Shown: positions 30,616-39,915 of the stretch, in pieces
How positions within the stretch are numbered: position 1 is the first letter of the stretch
Layout of the letters: each line of letters opens with the position of its first letter
Source of the DNA: Azoarcus sp.
GTDB taxonomy: Bacteria > Pseudomonadota > Gammaproteobacteria > Burkholderiales > Rhodocyclaceae
Reading direction: 5' to 3'
NCBI GenBank assembly: GCA_030604735.1
Contig: JAUVVG010000004.1
Location: 1 to 64,000, forward strand
Length of the DNA stretch: 64,000 nt
The notes under the pieces: model-generated
What the model saw: only the letters and a program-made list of their open reading frames with translations
Database searches by the model: none
What the model was told of the DNA's origin: nothing
Translations under genes and position numbers: made by a program

Positions 30616-31659
30616 TCAGTCTATCCAGAATCGACCGCGCTCTCTGAGCATCTGCCACGTGCCGTCGGCGTCGCGACAGGCACCGAATCTGAACGAGGGA
30701 TCTAGCCCGGGGAAAACAAAGCGCAGGTCCGCGAACCAGGCACAGTCCCGACCGTCCTCCGTCCGCGTGGTCCGGTCCAGCACCGGATAGCGCGCGAAGC
30801 GGCGGAAGGGTGCGAACTCGTGTCGGGACCAGGCCTCGCGGGTGAAGGGTTGGTCTTCCGGTCGCTCGCCGTAACGGGACAGCAGTTTCCAGTCCAGAGC
30901 GTCAGGCGCCGTGTAGGCCGCACTCATTTTCGGCAGCAGGATGCGGTTTGGCCGACCATGCAATCTGACCCTGGCGACCCGATACTGATCGCCATCGACG
31001 ATGATCAGCTTCCAGTTGAAGGGTGACAGGGGTTGCGGCAGGACGTGAGCCTGCGCCCTGTCCAGGTCGTGGCGGCTGGCGTGCTCCGCGGCGATGGCCA
31101 ACGCCTGCACACTCGACTGGGCGAGGAGGCCGATGTAGGCCATGGTGATCGCCAGGGCGGTGGCGGCGATGATCCGCCCACGGGGGCGGGTGAGCGACAG
31201 GAACAACCCGGCCGCGAGGACCAGCGTGATCCACGGATCGATCACGAAGGCCAGCGGGATCATGAGGCGATGATCCGAGAGCGGGGCGAACAGCATCAGC
31301 CCGTAGGCGGTGATCAGATCGCCCAGAAGGTGGATGGCCAGGCCCAGCAGGGACGGAATCAGAAAGTCGCGCCATCGATACTGTCGCTGTGACAGGCGTG
31401 AAAGCGTGGCCGCGAACAGATGGGCGAGCAGCACCGCCCAAAGTGGCAGCATGATCAGCGAGTGGGTCACGCCCTGGTGCCAGTTGAGATAGTTGAGCGT
31501 ACCGGCCAGACGCAGGATGACGTCGAGGTCGGGGAACATGGCGGCGGTCGCGCCGGCCGCGACCTGCAGTCGGATCGACGGCCCGGTCCGGTTCGCGGCA
31601 GGGTGGGCGACTGCCCGTGCGAGTACGGCGCCACTGAGGGCGTGGGTGAGCGGATCCAT
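30616..31659 (-). CDS. Membrane-bound metal-dependent hydrolase, YbcI/DUF457 family
   Basis: A 347-residue protein. The N-terminal half has several helices and the family metal motifs DPLTHALSGA, HQGVTHSL and HLLGD (His/Asp ligands), as in LexA-regulated YdjM-like proteins. The C-terminal 150 residues are soluble and rich in aromatic and charged residues (RYGERPEDQPFTREAW). The substrate is unknown; membrane lipids or carrier lipids are often suggested for the family. It starts at ATG 31659, 20 bp after the TetR/COQ9-like gene, so it is probably the second gene of that unit. Confidence 0.82.
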   Translation of the reverse strand: MDPLTHALSGAVLARAVAHPAANRTGPSIRLQVAAGATAAMFPDLDVILRLAGTLNYLNWHQGVTHSLIMLPLWAVLLAHLFAATLSRLSQRQYRWRDFLIPSLLGLAIHLLGDLITAYGLMLFAPLSDHRLMIPLAFVIDPWITLVLAAGLFLSLTRPRGRIIAATALAITMAYIGLLAQSSVQALAIAAEHASRHDLDRAQAHVLPQPLSPFNWKLIIVDGDQYRVARVRLHGRPNRILLPKMSAAYTAPDALDWKLLSRYGERPEDQPFTREAWSRHEFAPFRRFARYPVLDRTTRTEDGRDCAWFADLRFVFPGLDPSFRFGACRDADGTWQMLRERGRFWID

Positions 31660-31679
31660 CCCGCAGGGGCCGGCCGGGT

Positions 31680-32339
31680 TCAGTTTCCGGCCAGCCCGGC
31701 GTCCCCACGCTGGTCGTCGTCGGCGCAAGGTGCGATGGGCGCCTCGGCCTGGCCGGACCGACGGAAGAACAGGCGGTCGAGCTTTTCGGCGCGGGCGAGC
31801 TGGCGGTCGAGAAAACGCCGGGTTGCCGCGGACTCGGCCGATGCGTCGCGCATCCAGTAGGCGAAGGTGGCGAGGTAAAGCGAGGTGAGCGCGGTTTCCT
31901 CCAGTGCCCGCCGGACGAAGGTGGCGTCCCGCCCCGCGGCTTCCCTTATCCACTGGACGGTGCGGCTGATTCGCATCACGGCCGGAAACTGGATGTGGAC
32001 ATGCCCCGGCTCCATCTTGGCCATGATCATCTGGCGGGTGACCTCGCGGTGGGGGGCAAGGGCATCGAGCCAGCTCATGATGAGTCGGTGCAGCCTATGC
32101 CGCGGCGCAGTCGTGGCGAAGTCGGGGGCGGTCGACGCGTGCAGCATCGCTGCGTCGGCGCGGTCGAACCAGGCCTCGACCAGGTCTTCCTTTTCACGGA
32201 AGTGGTGACGGATGTCGTCGAGCGTGATGTCCAGTTCTCGAGCCACATCGAAGAGTCGCACCGCTTCCCAGTGGTGGCGCTCACCGAGCGCAATGGCGGT
32301 GTCGACGATGCGCTCGCGCAGAGGGGGCTGGTCGGTCAT
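31680..32339 (-). CDS. TetR-family regulator with COQ9-like C-terminal half
   Basis: A 219-residue protein. Residues 8-60 form a TetR-type helix-turn-helix (RERIVDTAIALGERH, then LDITLDDIRHHFREKEDLVEAWF). The C-terminal part, TFAYWMRDASAESAATRRFL, resembles the lipid-binding COQ9 fold, which is itself TetR-derived. It could therefore be a DNA-binding regulator or a lipid-handling protein. It is the first gene of a pair with a membrane hydrolase, which suggests a membrane-lipid context (inference). Confidence 0.78.
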   Translation of the reverse strand: MTDQPPLRERIVDTAIALGERHHWEAVRLFDVARELDITLDDIRHHFREKEDLVEAWFDRADAAMLHASTAPDFATTAPRHRLHRLIMSWLDALAPHREVTRQMIMAKMEPGHVHIQFPAVMRISRTVQWIREAAGRDATFVRRALEETALTSLYLATFAYWMRDASAESAATRRFLDRQLARAEKLDRLFFRRSGQAEAPIAPCADDDQRGDAGLAGN

Positions 32340-32777
32340 GTCGGTCTCCTGCGTGGGGCTTACCGTTGCAGTATAGGTGGCAGCGGGGGAGTATTTGCCA
32401 ACTCGAGGGTCGGCGGCGAGTTCGCGATGGTGAGATGCGCGTCGGGGCTGGTTCCGGGGCTGGGGTTTGAACCCTCGGCGACTCAGCCCGAGCGCATGCC
32501 GCTGTTGGTGCGCGTAGCGGCCGCGATCCCTGCTGTTTGAGGCCGATAGGCCGAGTTCAGGGATCGCAGCGAAGCGCGCCTTACAGCGGCAGCGCGAGTG
32601 GCTGTCGGAGCCGAGGGTTCAAACCCCAGCCCCGGGCCATCCGGCCGTGTGCGGTGTCGGTCTTGGCGGTGGCGGGCTGGGCTGGGTGAGGGGTTCTGGC
32701 ATAATCCTGGCTTTGCCGCCGGCGGGCGGGCCAGTTTTCCTCGTCCGGATCGTGCCCGGACTCGACCGTAACCGACC
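32340..32777. other. 438-bp divergent region containing a large palindrome
   Basis: It lies between the TetR/COQ9-like gene and hrpA. Its centre is the 182-bp inverted repeat described separately (32454-32635). The left part should hold the TetR-like promoter and the last 140 bases the hrpA promoter; a CATAAT (-10-like) lies at 32700-32705. Short open frames across the palindrome are by-products of the repeat. Confidence 0.5.
32454..32635. repeat. 182-bp imperfect palindrome (long hairpin element)
   Basis: Left arm 32454-32532 and right arm 32558-32635 are inverted copies. The outermost 26 bases (32454-32479 and 32610-32635) are perfectly complementary and include GGGTTTGAACCCTCGGC. The inner TGCCGCTGT/ACAGCGGCA (32497-32505/32583-32591) and GCGATCCCTG/CAGGGATCGC (32523-32532/32558-32567) also pair. 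The 25-base loop contains its own hairpin GGCC-GATA-GGCC. It could fold into a hairpin of about 60-70 pairs as RNA or cruciform DNA. No flanking target duplication is seen. Confidence 0.85.
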
Positions 32778-35700
32778 TTGACCCACGCTGATTCATCTTT
32801 CCGGCCCCGTTCCGGGCAGACCGACCCTTTCTTCGACGATTGCCTGACGGCCGATCGGCCCCGCCTGCGCGCGTTTCGGCGCAAGCTCGGGCAGGCCAGC
32901 CAGGACCGCCGGGTACAGTTGCAGTCCGAGTTCGATGCGCTCCTCGCGCGCTCGCGTGCAGCACTCGACGCGCGTCGGGCGGCGTTGCCCAGACCCGACT
33001 TCCCGCCGGAGCTCCCGGTCTCGGAACGCCGCGTCGAGATCGCCGACGCGATTCGCGACCATCAGGTCGTCATCGTCTGCGGTGAGACCGGTTCGGGCAA
33101 GACCACCCAGTTGCCGAAGATCTGTCTCGAACTCGGCCGTGGTGTGGCCGGCCTGATCGGACATACCCAGCCACGCCGGATCGCGGCGCGTGCCACCGCA
33201 GAGCGGATTGCGCAGGAGCTCGACAGCGAACTGGGTCGCACGGTCGGCTTCAAGATCCGCTTCACCGACCGGATCAGCGAATCCAGCTATGTGAAGCTGA
33301 TGACCGATGGCATCCTGCTGGCCGAGACCCAGTCCGATCCGCTGCTGTCGGCCTACGATACCTTGATCATCGACGAGGCGCATGAGCGCAGCCTCAACAT
33401 CGACTTTCTGTTGGGTTACCTCCGCACCCTGTTGCCGAAACGGCCTGACCTCAAGGTGATCGTGACCTCGGCCACACTCGATGCCGAACGCTTCGCCCGC
33501 CACTTCGCTCAGGGCGGCAGGCTGGCGCCGGTGATCGAAGTCTCCGGGCGACTGTATCCGATCGAGCTGCGCTATCGGCCGATCGAGCCCACCGAACCGA
33601 GACAGGACTCGCTTGGCCGGACCGCCAGATCTGCAGCGGGGCGGCGCGAGCGCGAGCGGGATCTGTACGACGCCATCGTGGATGCAGTCGATGAGGCACA
33701 GGCCTGCGGGCCGGGTGGCGTGCTGGTCTTCCTGCCTGGCGAGCGGGAGATCCGCGAGGCGGCCGAAGCCCTGCGCAAGGCGCATCATGCCGCAGGACTG
33801 GAGATCCTGCCCTTGTTCGCGCGCCAGTCGGCCAGGGAGCAGGCGAGGGTGTTCGCCTCGGGCGGGGGCCGCCGGGTGGTGCTGGCGACCAACGTCGCAG
33901 AGACCTCGTTGACCGTGCCGGGCATCCGCTATGTCGTCGATACCGGTCTTGCCCGGGTCAAGCGCTATTCCCACCGCAACAAGGTCGAGCAACTGCAGAT
34001 CGAGAAGGTCTCGCAGGCCGCAGCGAAGCAGCGCGCCGGGCGTTGTGGCCGGGTCATGGACGGGGTCTGCTTCCGGTTGTACGACGAGGAAGATCTGGCT
34101 GCGCGCGATCCGCACACCGACCCGGAGATCCTGCGCTCGTCATTGGCGGGGGTGATCCTGCGGATGAAGTCGCTGCGCCTGGGCGCGGTCGACGATTTTC
34201 CGTTCATCGATGCGCCCGCGCCGCGCATGATCGCCGACGGCTACCAGTTGCTGATCGAACTCGGCGCGGTGGCCGATGACGACTCGCGTGATCTCACCCC
34301 GGTCGGTCGTGAACTCGCCCGCCTGCCGCTGGACCCCAAGGTCGGACGGATGTTGCTGGCGGCTCGCGAGCAGGGCTGCCTGGCCGAGATGCTGGTAATT
34401 GCTTCGGCCTTGTCGGTGCAGGATCCGCGCGAGCGGCCGCAGGAGTCCAGCGGCGCCGCCGACCAGGCGCATGCCCGCTTTCGCGGCGGGGAACAGGACC
34501 AGCGTTCCGAGTTCCTGTGGTTCCGCAATCTGTGGATGGCCTGGCAGGACGTGATTCGACACCAGTCCGGCAGCAAGCAGAAGGCCTGGTGCCGCGAGCA
34601 TTTCCTGTCCTACATGCGGATGCGCGAATGGCGGGATGTCCACGCCCAGTTGCATGTCCTGTGCGCCGAGCACGGCTGGAAGGAAAATCAGTTGCCGGCA
34701 GGCTACGACTCGATCCACAAGGCTTTGCTGACCGGCCTGCTGGGCCATATCGGCTTGCGGGCCGAGGACGGCGGTACTGGCAAGGGAGGCGCGGCATCGG
34801 CCGGGCGGGGTGGTCAGTCCGACGGTTTTCATGGGGCGCGCGGCATCCGCTTCTGGCCTCATCCGGGATCGAGCCTGGCGCGCAAGGCGGGCAAGTGGAT
34901 CGTCTGTGCCGAGTTGATGGACACTTCGCGCTTGTTCGGGCGCTGCATCGCCCGGATCGAACCCGAGTGGCTGGAGGAGGTCGGGGGACATCTGCTCAGG
35001 CGTCACGTATTCGAGCCGCACTGGTCGAAGTCGGTCGGGGCGGTGCAGGCCTGGGAACGCGGCACCTTGCACGGGCTGGTGCTCTACGCACGGCGACCAG
35101 TCGCGTACCGCGAAATCGACCCGGCCCTGTGCCGCGAACTGTTCATCCGGGAAGGGCTGGTCCAGGGTGAGGTCGCCGAAGGCGCGCTGCGCGGGATGGG
35201 CTTTCTCCGGCATAACCTCAAGCTCGTGGGCGAGATCGAGCGCCTCGAACACAAGTCGCGCCGACCGGACGTGCTGGTGGATGAAACGCTGATCGAGGCC
35301 TTCTACGACAGTCTGATCCCGGAGGAGGTCGTCGATTTGGCGAGTTTCGAGGCCTGGCGAAAGCCTGCCGAGAAGGCTTCGCCACGTTGCCTTTACCTGA
35401 GCCGCGAGCAATTGATGCGGCACGAGGCCGAGGGCATCACCACCGAGCGCTTTCCATCGGCGCTGGATGTGTTCGGCCAGAAGCTGAAACTGACCTATCT
35501 GCATCAGCCCGGCGAGGCTGACGACGGCGTGACGCTGAGCGTGCCGCTGGCGATGCTGAATCAGGTCCCGGCCGACCGGTGCGAGTGGCTGGTGCCGGGT
35601 TTGCTCGAGGAAAAGGTCGCGGCTTTGCTCAAGACAGTGCCGCAGCGACATCGCCATCGTCTGCAGCCGCTGGCCGAAAGTGCGGCCGCCTTTGTCGCAG

Positions 35701-36917
35701 CGGTGGAAGCCGGGGAGGCCGATGCCACCGCGCCGCTGCTACGCGAACTCCAGCGTTTCGTCGAGGAGCGGGTGTCGCTCAAGCTGCCGGTCGAATCGTT
35801 CCGGCCGGAGAATCTGAGGCCGCACTGTTTCATGAACTTCCGGGTCATCGACGAACACGGCCGGGTGTTGGCCCAGTCCCGAGACCTCGCCGACCTGCGC
35901 GCCCGGCTGGGACGCCAGGTGACCGAACGTTTCCGCATGGCGAGGGTGGAGTCGCTCGAGGGCGCACAGGCGGGCGGCACGGTCGCTTCCAAGGGACGCG
36001 CGAAAGAGGCGTCGAAGGAGGCTTCGCAGGGCTCGACGGTTGCTGGCGAGGCGCCGCCCGGCACGCTCTCCGGTTTGACCGCCTGGACCTTCGGCGAATT
36101 GCCGGAACTGCTCGAACTGAAAGTGGGTGGACGCGACGTGATCGGCTTTCCGGCCTTGCATGACGATGGCGACAGCGTTTCGATCCGCCCCTACGACACG
36201 CCCGAGGAGGCTGCCCGGATCCACCGCGCCGGGCTGGCGCGGCTGTTCGCGCTGAGCTTGAAGGATCAGGTGCGGGCGGTGGAACGCTTGCCGGGCATGC
36301 GTGAGCTGGCGCTGGTTTTCATGCCTTTCGGCACCGAGGCGGAGCTGAAGTCGCAGCTCGTCCAGGCCACGCTGCAACGGGTTTGCCTGCTCGATCCGCT
36401 GCCGGTGAGCGCCGACAGTTTCACGCAGCGCTGTGCAGAGGCCAAGCCGCGGGTGAGTCTGGTGGCGCAGGAGTTCATGCGACTGGCCAAGTCGCTGATC
36501 GCCGAACATGCGTCGGTACAGAAGAGGCTGGTCACGTTGAAGGCTTTCCCCGAGGTGGCGTCGGACATCCAGGCTCAAGTGCAGGCGCTGATGCCTGAGA
36601 ATTTCCTGATCGCCTTTCCGTGGGAGCGTCTGATGCATTTTCCCCGTTATCTGCAAGCGGTCGGGGTTCGATTGGACAAGTTGCGCGAGAATCCCGCGCG
36701 CGATGCCCAGTCCATGCGCGAATGGCGAGGGCTGGCGCAGGACTGGGAGCGTGCGCTGCTGGCCAAGCGCAAGGCGGGCGTCGAGGATCCGTCGCTGGAG
36801 GAGTTTCGCTGGCTGCTGGAAGAGCTCCGGGTCGGCCTGTTTGCCCAAGCGCTCAAGACGCCGATGCCGGTCAGTGTGAAGCGACTGCAGAAAATTTGGG
36901 AGGCGAGGCCTAGATAG
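32778..36917 (+). CDS. hrpA: ATP-dependent RNA helicase HrpA (DEAH box)
   Basis: Large DEAH-box helicase of 1379 residues (E. coli HrpA 1300) acting in RNA processing and mRNA turnover and in rescue of stalled ribosomes. Motif I GETGSGKTTQLPK is near residue 100, DEAH is in LIIDEAHERSLN, and motif VI is QRAGRCGR. These are followed by the HA2/OB region and the long DUF3418 C-terminal domain. The only suitable start is TTG 32778, giving MTHADSSFRPRSGQTD; the next in-frame ATG is inside the helicase core. A Gly/Ser-rich insert around residues 660-680 and a Lys/Ala/Ser insert near 1070 are likely linkers. Confidence 0.95.
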   Translation: MTHADSSFRPRSGQTDPFFDDCLTADRPRLRAFRRKLGQASQDRRVQLQSEFDALLARSRAALDARRAALPRPDFPPELPVSERRVEIADAIRDHQVVIVCGETGSGKTTQLPKICLELGRGVAGLIGHTQPRRIAARATAERIAQELDSELGRTVGFKIRFTDRISESSYVKLMTDGILLAETQSDPLLSAYDTLIIDEAHERSLNIDFLLGYLRTLLPKRPDLKVIVTSATLDAERFARHFAQGGRLAPVIEVSGRLYPIELRYRPIEPTEPRQDSLGRTARSAAGRRERERDLYDAIVDAVDEAQACGPGGVLVFLPGEREIREAAEALRKAHHAAGLEILPLFARQSAREQARVFASGGGRRVVLATNVAETSLTVPGIRYVVDTGLARVKRYSHRNKVEQLQIEKVSQAAAKQRAGRCGRVMDGVCFRLYDEEDLAARDPHTDPEILRSSLAGVILRMKSLRLGAVDDFPFIDAPAPRMIADGYQLLIELGAVADDDSRDLTPVGRELARLPLDPKVGRMLLAAREQGCLAEMLVIASALSVQDPRERPQESSGAADQAHARFRGGEQDQRSEFLWFRNLWMAWQDVIRHQSGSKQKAWCREHFLSYMRMREWRDVHAQLHVLCAEHGWKENQLPAGYDSIHKALLTGLLGHIGLRAEDGGTGKGGAASAGRGGQSDGFHGARGIRFWPHPGSSLARKAGKWIVCAELMDTSRLFGRCIARIEPEWLEEVGGHLLRRHVFEPHWSKSVGAVQAWERGTLHGLVLYARRPVAYREIDPALCRELFIREGLVQGEVAEGALRGMGFLRHNLKLVGEIERLEHKSRRPDVLVDETLIEAFYDSLIPEEVVDLASFEAWRKPAEKASPRCLYLSREQLMRHEAEGITTERFPSALDVFGQKLKLTYLHQPGEADDGVTLSVPLAMLNQVPADRCEWLVPGLLEEKVAALLKTVPQRHRHRLQPLAESAAAFVAAVEAGEADATAPLLRELQRFVEERVSLKLPVESFRPENLRPHCFMNFRVIDEHGRVLAQSRDLADLRARLGRQVTERFRMARVESLEGAQAGGTVASKGRAKEASKEASQGSTVAGEAPPGTLSGLTAWTFGELPELLELKVGGRDVIGFPALHDDGDSVSIRPYDTPEEAARIHRAGLARLFALSLKDQVRAVERLPGMRELALVFMPFGTEAELKSQLVQATLQRVCLLDPLPVSADSFTQRCAEAKPRVSLVAQEFMRLAKSLIAEHASVQKRLVTLKAFPEVASDIQAQVQALMPENFLIAFPWERLMHFPRYLQAVGVRLDKLRENPARDAQSMREWRGLAQDWERALLAKRKAGVEDPSLEEFRWLLEELRVGLFAQALKTPMPVSVKRLQKIWEARPR

Positions 36918-37322
36918 GCATGGATACTTTCGCCAGATTGTCGTGGGACTGGCATGCTTCGATGCATGCGCAAAACCGAACTTCGTAACGATTCGCCGGG
37001 CAGCCTGTTCGATGACCTGCCGGCCGGGCAAGAGCAACAGGTGATGGCGGTGAAGCAGGCGCACACGGCTGCGCGCCAGCAAGGCCTGCCACGGCTGCTG
37101 CAGCCCAACGGAGGGCAGATCGAACCGTGAGCCTCGGATCTGGATCTGGATCGCTGCTGGGTGAGGATTACCGGGTTCGGCCGGTGTATGGGGCTATGTC
37201 GAGCGGCAGGACCTGAGCCGGTTGATCGAATCGATCAAGGCCTGCGGTAGCAACGCTGGGCGTTCGGCGATCGACCCGCGGCTTGCGGCGATCAAATGCT
37301 TCTCGGGCTCTGATCCCCTGCG
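36918..37322. other. 405-bp gap between hrpA and fumC holding a transposase remnant
   Basis: The space between the convergent hrpA and fumC genes is filled almost entirely by the decayed IS1182-type transposase (36966-37292). No terminator hairpin is obvious for either flanking gene. Confidence 0.5.
36966..37292 (+). pseudogene. N-terminal remnant of an IS1182-family transposase
   Basis: The first frame runs 36966-37130 (54 residues, MRKTELRNDSPGSLFDDLP to LLQPNGGQIEP) and ends in an in-frame stop. The protein then continues only by changing frame: GEDYRVRPV in a second frame (about 37165-37190) and YVERQDLSRLIESIKACG followed by GRSAIDPR (37195-37280) in a third. Strung together these match the conserved N-terminus of IS1182-like transposases as I remember it (phrases such as LLxPNRxQIEL, WGYVERQDLS, GRxAIDPR). 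The region after IDPR, the catalytic DDE domain and the terminal repeats are missing, so the element is dead. Confidence 0.75.
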
Positions 37323-38735
37323 TCAGCCCATCTGCCTGTCGTCGCCCGGTCGGGTCATCGCCATCGGATCGACCCAGCGGTCGAAATCGACTTCGCTCAC
37401 CAGCCCGAGCGCCAATGCGGCCGCTTTCAGCGTCGTGCCCTCATGGTGGGCCTTCTTGGCGATTTTGGCGGCGTTGTCGTAGCCGATATGCCGGTTCAGC
37501 GCGGTGACCAGCATCAGGTTGCGAGCGAGGTTCTCCTCGATTCGGGGCAGGTTCGGTTCGATACCGCTTGCGCAGTGAAGGTCGAATGAGCGGGCGGCGT
37601 CTCCCAGCAAGCGGATGCTCTCGAGGACCGCGTCGGCCATGACCGGCTTGTACACGTTCAACTGGAAGTTGCCCTGGCTGCCGGCGAAAGCGACGCTGGC
37701 ATCATTGCCGAAGACCCGGGTGCAGACCATGGTCAGGGCCTCGGCCTGGGTCGGGTTGACCTTACCCGGCATGATCGAACTGCCAGGCTCGTTCTCCGGG
37801 ATCAGAAGCTCGGCAATGCCGGTGCGCGGACCACTGGCAAGCCAGCGCACATCGTTGGCGATCTTGAACAAGGCCCCGGCCAGGGTGCGCAATGCACTGC
37901 TGAAGTTGACCAGGGGATCATGGGCGGCCAAAGCCGAGAAACGATTACGGGCGCTGCGAAAAGGCTGATCCGTCTCTTCCGCGATGTAATGGGCACAGCG
38001 CGTGCCGAACTGCGGATGGGCATTCAGTCCCGTTCCGACCGCGGTGCCGCCTATCGCGAGTTCATGGAGGCCGGCCTGTGCGGATTCGATGACATCGAGT
38101 GTGAAATCGATTTGCGCGACCCAGCTGCCGATCTCCTGCCCAAGCGTGATCGGGGTCGCGTCCATCAGGTGAGTGCGGCCGCTCTTGACGACATCCGCAA
38201 AATCGTCCGCTTTTGTGGCTAGCGTATCGCGTAGCTGCAGCAGCGGCGGGAGCAACTCGTGGTGCAGGGCGGAGATCACCGCGACATGCATTGCGGTCGG
38301 AAAGGTGTCGTTCGAGGATTGACCACGATTCACGTCATCGTTCGGATGGATCGGCGCCTTGCTGCCGAGCGGCGCGCCGGCCAGCTCGTTGGCCCGATTG
38401 GCGATGACCTCGTTTGCGTTCATGTTCGACTGGGTGCCGCTACCAGTTTGAAACACGACCAACGGAAAATGATCATCCAGGTCGCCGGCGATGACTTCCT
38501 GTGCCGCTTTGGCGATCAGATCGGCCTTCTCGCGTGGCAATTCCCCCAGTTCGGCATTTGCGATCGCCGCGGCCTTCTTCAGCACCCCCATGGCATGGAC
38601 GATCGCCGGTCGCATCCGGAACCGATCGGTGCCGATGGCAAAGTTCTGGAGTGAGCGCTGGGTTTGGGCGCCCCAGTAACGATCTGCGGGAACGTCGATC
38701 GCCCCCATGGAGTCTGATTCGGTGCGTAGCTTCAT
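37323..38735 (-). CDS. fumC: Class II fumarate hydratase
   Basis: Oxygen-stable, iron-free fumarase of the TCA cycle (fumarate plus water to malate). It has 470 residues. The aspartase/fumarase signature [15 protein letters not shown] is intact, with [34 protein letters not shown] and [17 protein letters not shown]. The start is ATG 38735. It is divergent from an orphan membrane protein gene and convergent with the transposase remnant. Confidence 0.96.
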   Translation of the reverse strand: MKLRTESDSMGAIDVPADRYWGAQTQRSLQNFAIGTDRFRMRPAIVHAMGVLKKAAAIANAELGELPREKADLIAKAAQEVIAGDLDDHFPLVVFQTGSGTQSNMNANEVIANRANELAGAPLGSKAPIHPNDDVNRGQSSNDTFPTAMHVAVISALHHELLPPLLQLRDTLATKADDFADVVKSGRTHLMDATPITLGQEIGSWVAQIDFTLDVIESAQAGLHELAIGGTAVGTGLNAHPQFGTRCAHYIAEETDQPFRSARNRFSALAAHDPLVNFSSALRTLAGALFKIANDVRWLASGPRTGIAELLIPENEPGSSIMPGKVNPTQAEALTMVCTRVFGNDASVAFAGSQGNFQLNVYKPVMADAVLESIRLLGDAARSFDLHCASGIEPNLPRIEENLARNLMLVTALNRHIGYDNAAKIAKKAHHEGTTLKAAALALGLVSEVDFDRWVDPMAMTRPGDDRQMG

Positions 38736-38789
38736 GCTGTTGATTGTAGGCCAGCGGTTTCCGGCCTGCCGGGCTTACTGCGGCGCGCG

Positions 38790-38817
38790 TTGCAAAGTCC
38801 TGGTCGGCGTCTATCAA
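38790..38817 (+). promoter_or_regulatory. Candidate sigma-70 promoter for the orphan membrane protein
   Basis: TTGCAA (38790-38795) and TATCAA (38812-38817) stand 16 bp apart in the fumC/membrane-protein divergent region, which would start RNA about 30 bases before the ATG at 38854. The match to consensus is moderate (4 of 6 each). Confidence 0.3.
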
Positions 38818-38853
38818 TATTCGGACAAGTTTGTTTCGGAGTAACATACCGCG

Positions 38854-39687
38854 ATGATCCAACAGCAGATTCCTGACCTTCCGGGCAGCCACGCATTGCG
38901 TCGACCTTCGGATTTCGCTTTTCGGTGCCGCGAGGCGCTTCGTTTTGTCGCCGCGATGGCATCAAGTCGCGATGGCAGGCGCATCATTGTCGCGCATGTC
39001 GTCAATGCGACTTTGCTTGCCGGCATGTTGGTGATCGCGTTGGTGCTTGCCTTGTTCGGTTTGTTCGAGGGCTTGACCCTGAGACGACGCACGCTGGTGC
39101 TGAGTTTCAGTGCGCTGGTCGTCGGGTCTGCGCTGCTGCCCTTGCTGACTATGCCTTTCTTCTCGTTCAAGGACGTTTTCGATCGCTGTATCCACAAACT
39201 GACGCGTCGTCGACTCTTCGTCAGCCTGAGCAAACACGTGTTCTATCGTCCGACCCGGGACGGGGGCTTGTCATTGCATCTGGCCAAGGCCCACGCTCTG
39301 CTCGCCGAGAAATATCAGCTGGTCAGCGCAGAGCCTGTGGGCCGAATCGGCAACACCAGCCGTCTTCTCGGGATGTCGCTCGCGCGTTCGATTCGTGACG
39401 CGGTCAGGCGCTCGCGGCGCCTGGTCTTGCGCGGCTGGCTCAGGCCCGAGCAGCGGATCACCGGGGCGACCTACGGTTATCTGTTCGGTACCGCGGGCAG
39501 CAAACTGCGCCTGAAGCGTTGCCAGCCGCCATGGTGGTCGCGCATATTCAGCTCCGTGTTCTACCGCTATGGCGCGCTGCACGCGGTATTCATGTACTTC
39601 ATCATTCATGACAAGCTCCCAGCGTCGTTCGACCCGGTGTATTTCATCGCTCAGGTCGGCGATCTGGTTGGCGACAAGGTCGCCTGA
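38854..39687 (+). CDS. Orphan membrane protein of unknown function
   Basis: A 277-residue protein that I do not recognise. Two strong helices lie at about 48-72 and 80-102, after a basic N-terminus (LRRPSDFAFRCREALRF). A third short hydrophobic stretch is near 245-255 (YGALHAVFMYFIIHD). The soluble 110-235 segment is basic (RRSRRLVLRGWLRPEQR) and includes TRDGGLSLHLAKAHALL. Base usage is like its neighbours. The ATG at 38854 has a weak, distant GGAG. Its partners are unknown: fumC is divergent, and the diguanylate cyclase begins 228 bp downstream. Confidence 0.72.
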   Translation: MIQQQIPDLPGSHALRRPSDFAFRCREALRFVAAMASSRDGRRIIVAHVVNATLLAGMLVIALVLALFGLFEGLTLRRRTLVLSFSALVVGSALLPLLTMPFFSFKDVFDRCIHKLTRRRLFVSLSKHVFYRPTRDGGLSLHLAKAHALLAEKYQLVSAEPVGRIGNTSRLLGMSLARSIRDAVRRSRRLVLRGWLRPEQRITGATYGYLFGTAGSKLRLKRCQPPWWSRIFSSVFYRYGALHAVFMYFIIHDKLPASFDPVYFIAQVGDLVGDKVA

Positions 39688-39864
39688 GCGGGAATCGGAC
39701 CCATTGCCACGTGTGGGCGAACGCCATTCCTCCGGGGCGAACTCCAGACTGGTATCGGTGCGGGATGATCCGGCCCGTTCGTCCCCTTTCGAGGTGAGAC
39801 GAATATGATCCAGGTCAAACTTTTCCGATAAAGACCACGACAACATCAAGGTCGAAGCCCATAA

Positions 39865-39880
39865 TGGACAACTTTGTCCA
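39865..39880. promoter_or_regulatory. Perfect palindrome in the leader of the haem-type diguanylate cyclase
   Basis: TGGACAA and TTGTCCA face each other across CT, 35 bases before the ATG at 39916. The sequence and place fit a small operator, or a hairpin near the ribosome site. No regulator is encoded next to it. Confidence 0.35.
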
Positions 39881-39915
39881 ATGGAGCGCAGGGCTACCGA
39901 AGAGCGCCCGCGCCG

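Noticed and set aside
32583-32640. tRNA 3' half suggested by GGGTTCAAACCC in the palindrome arm
   Set aside because: Only three T-stem pairs form, no cloverleaf or acceptor stem can be drawn, and the same motif is mirrored in the other arm, so it is part of the repeat.
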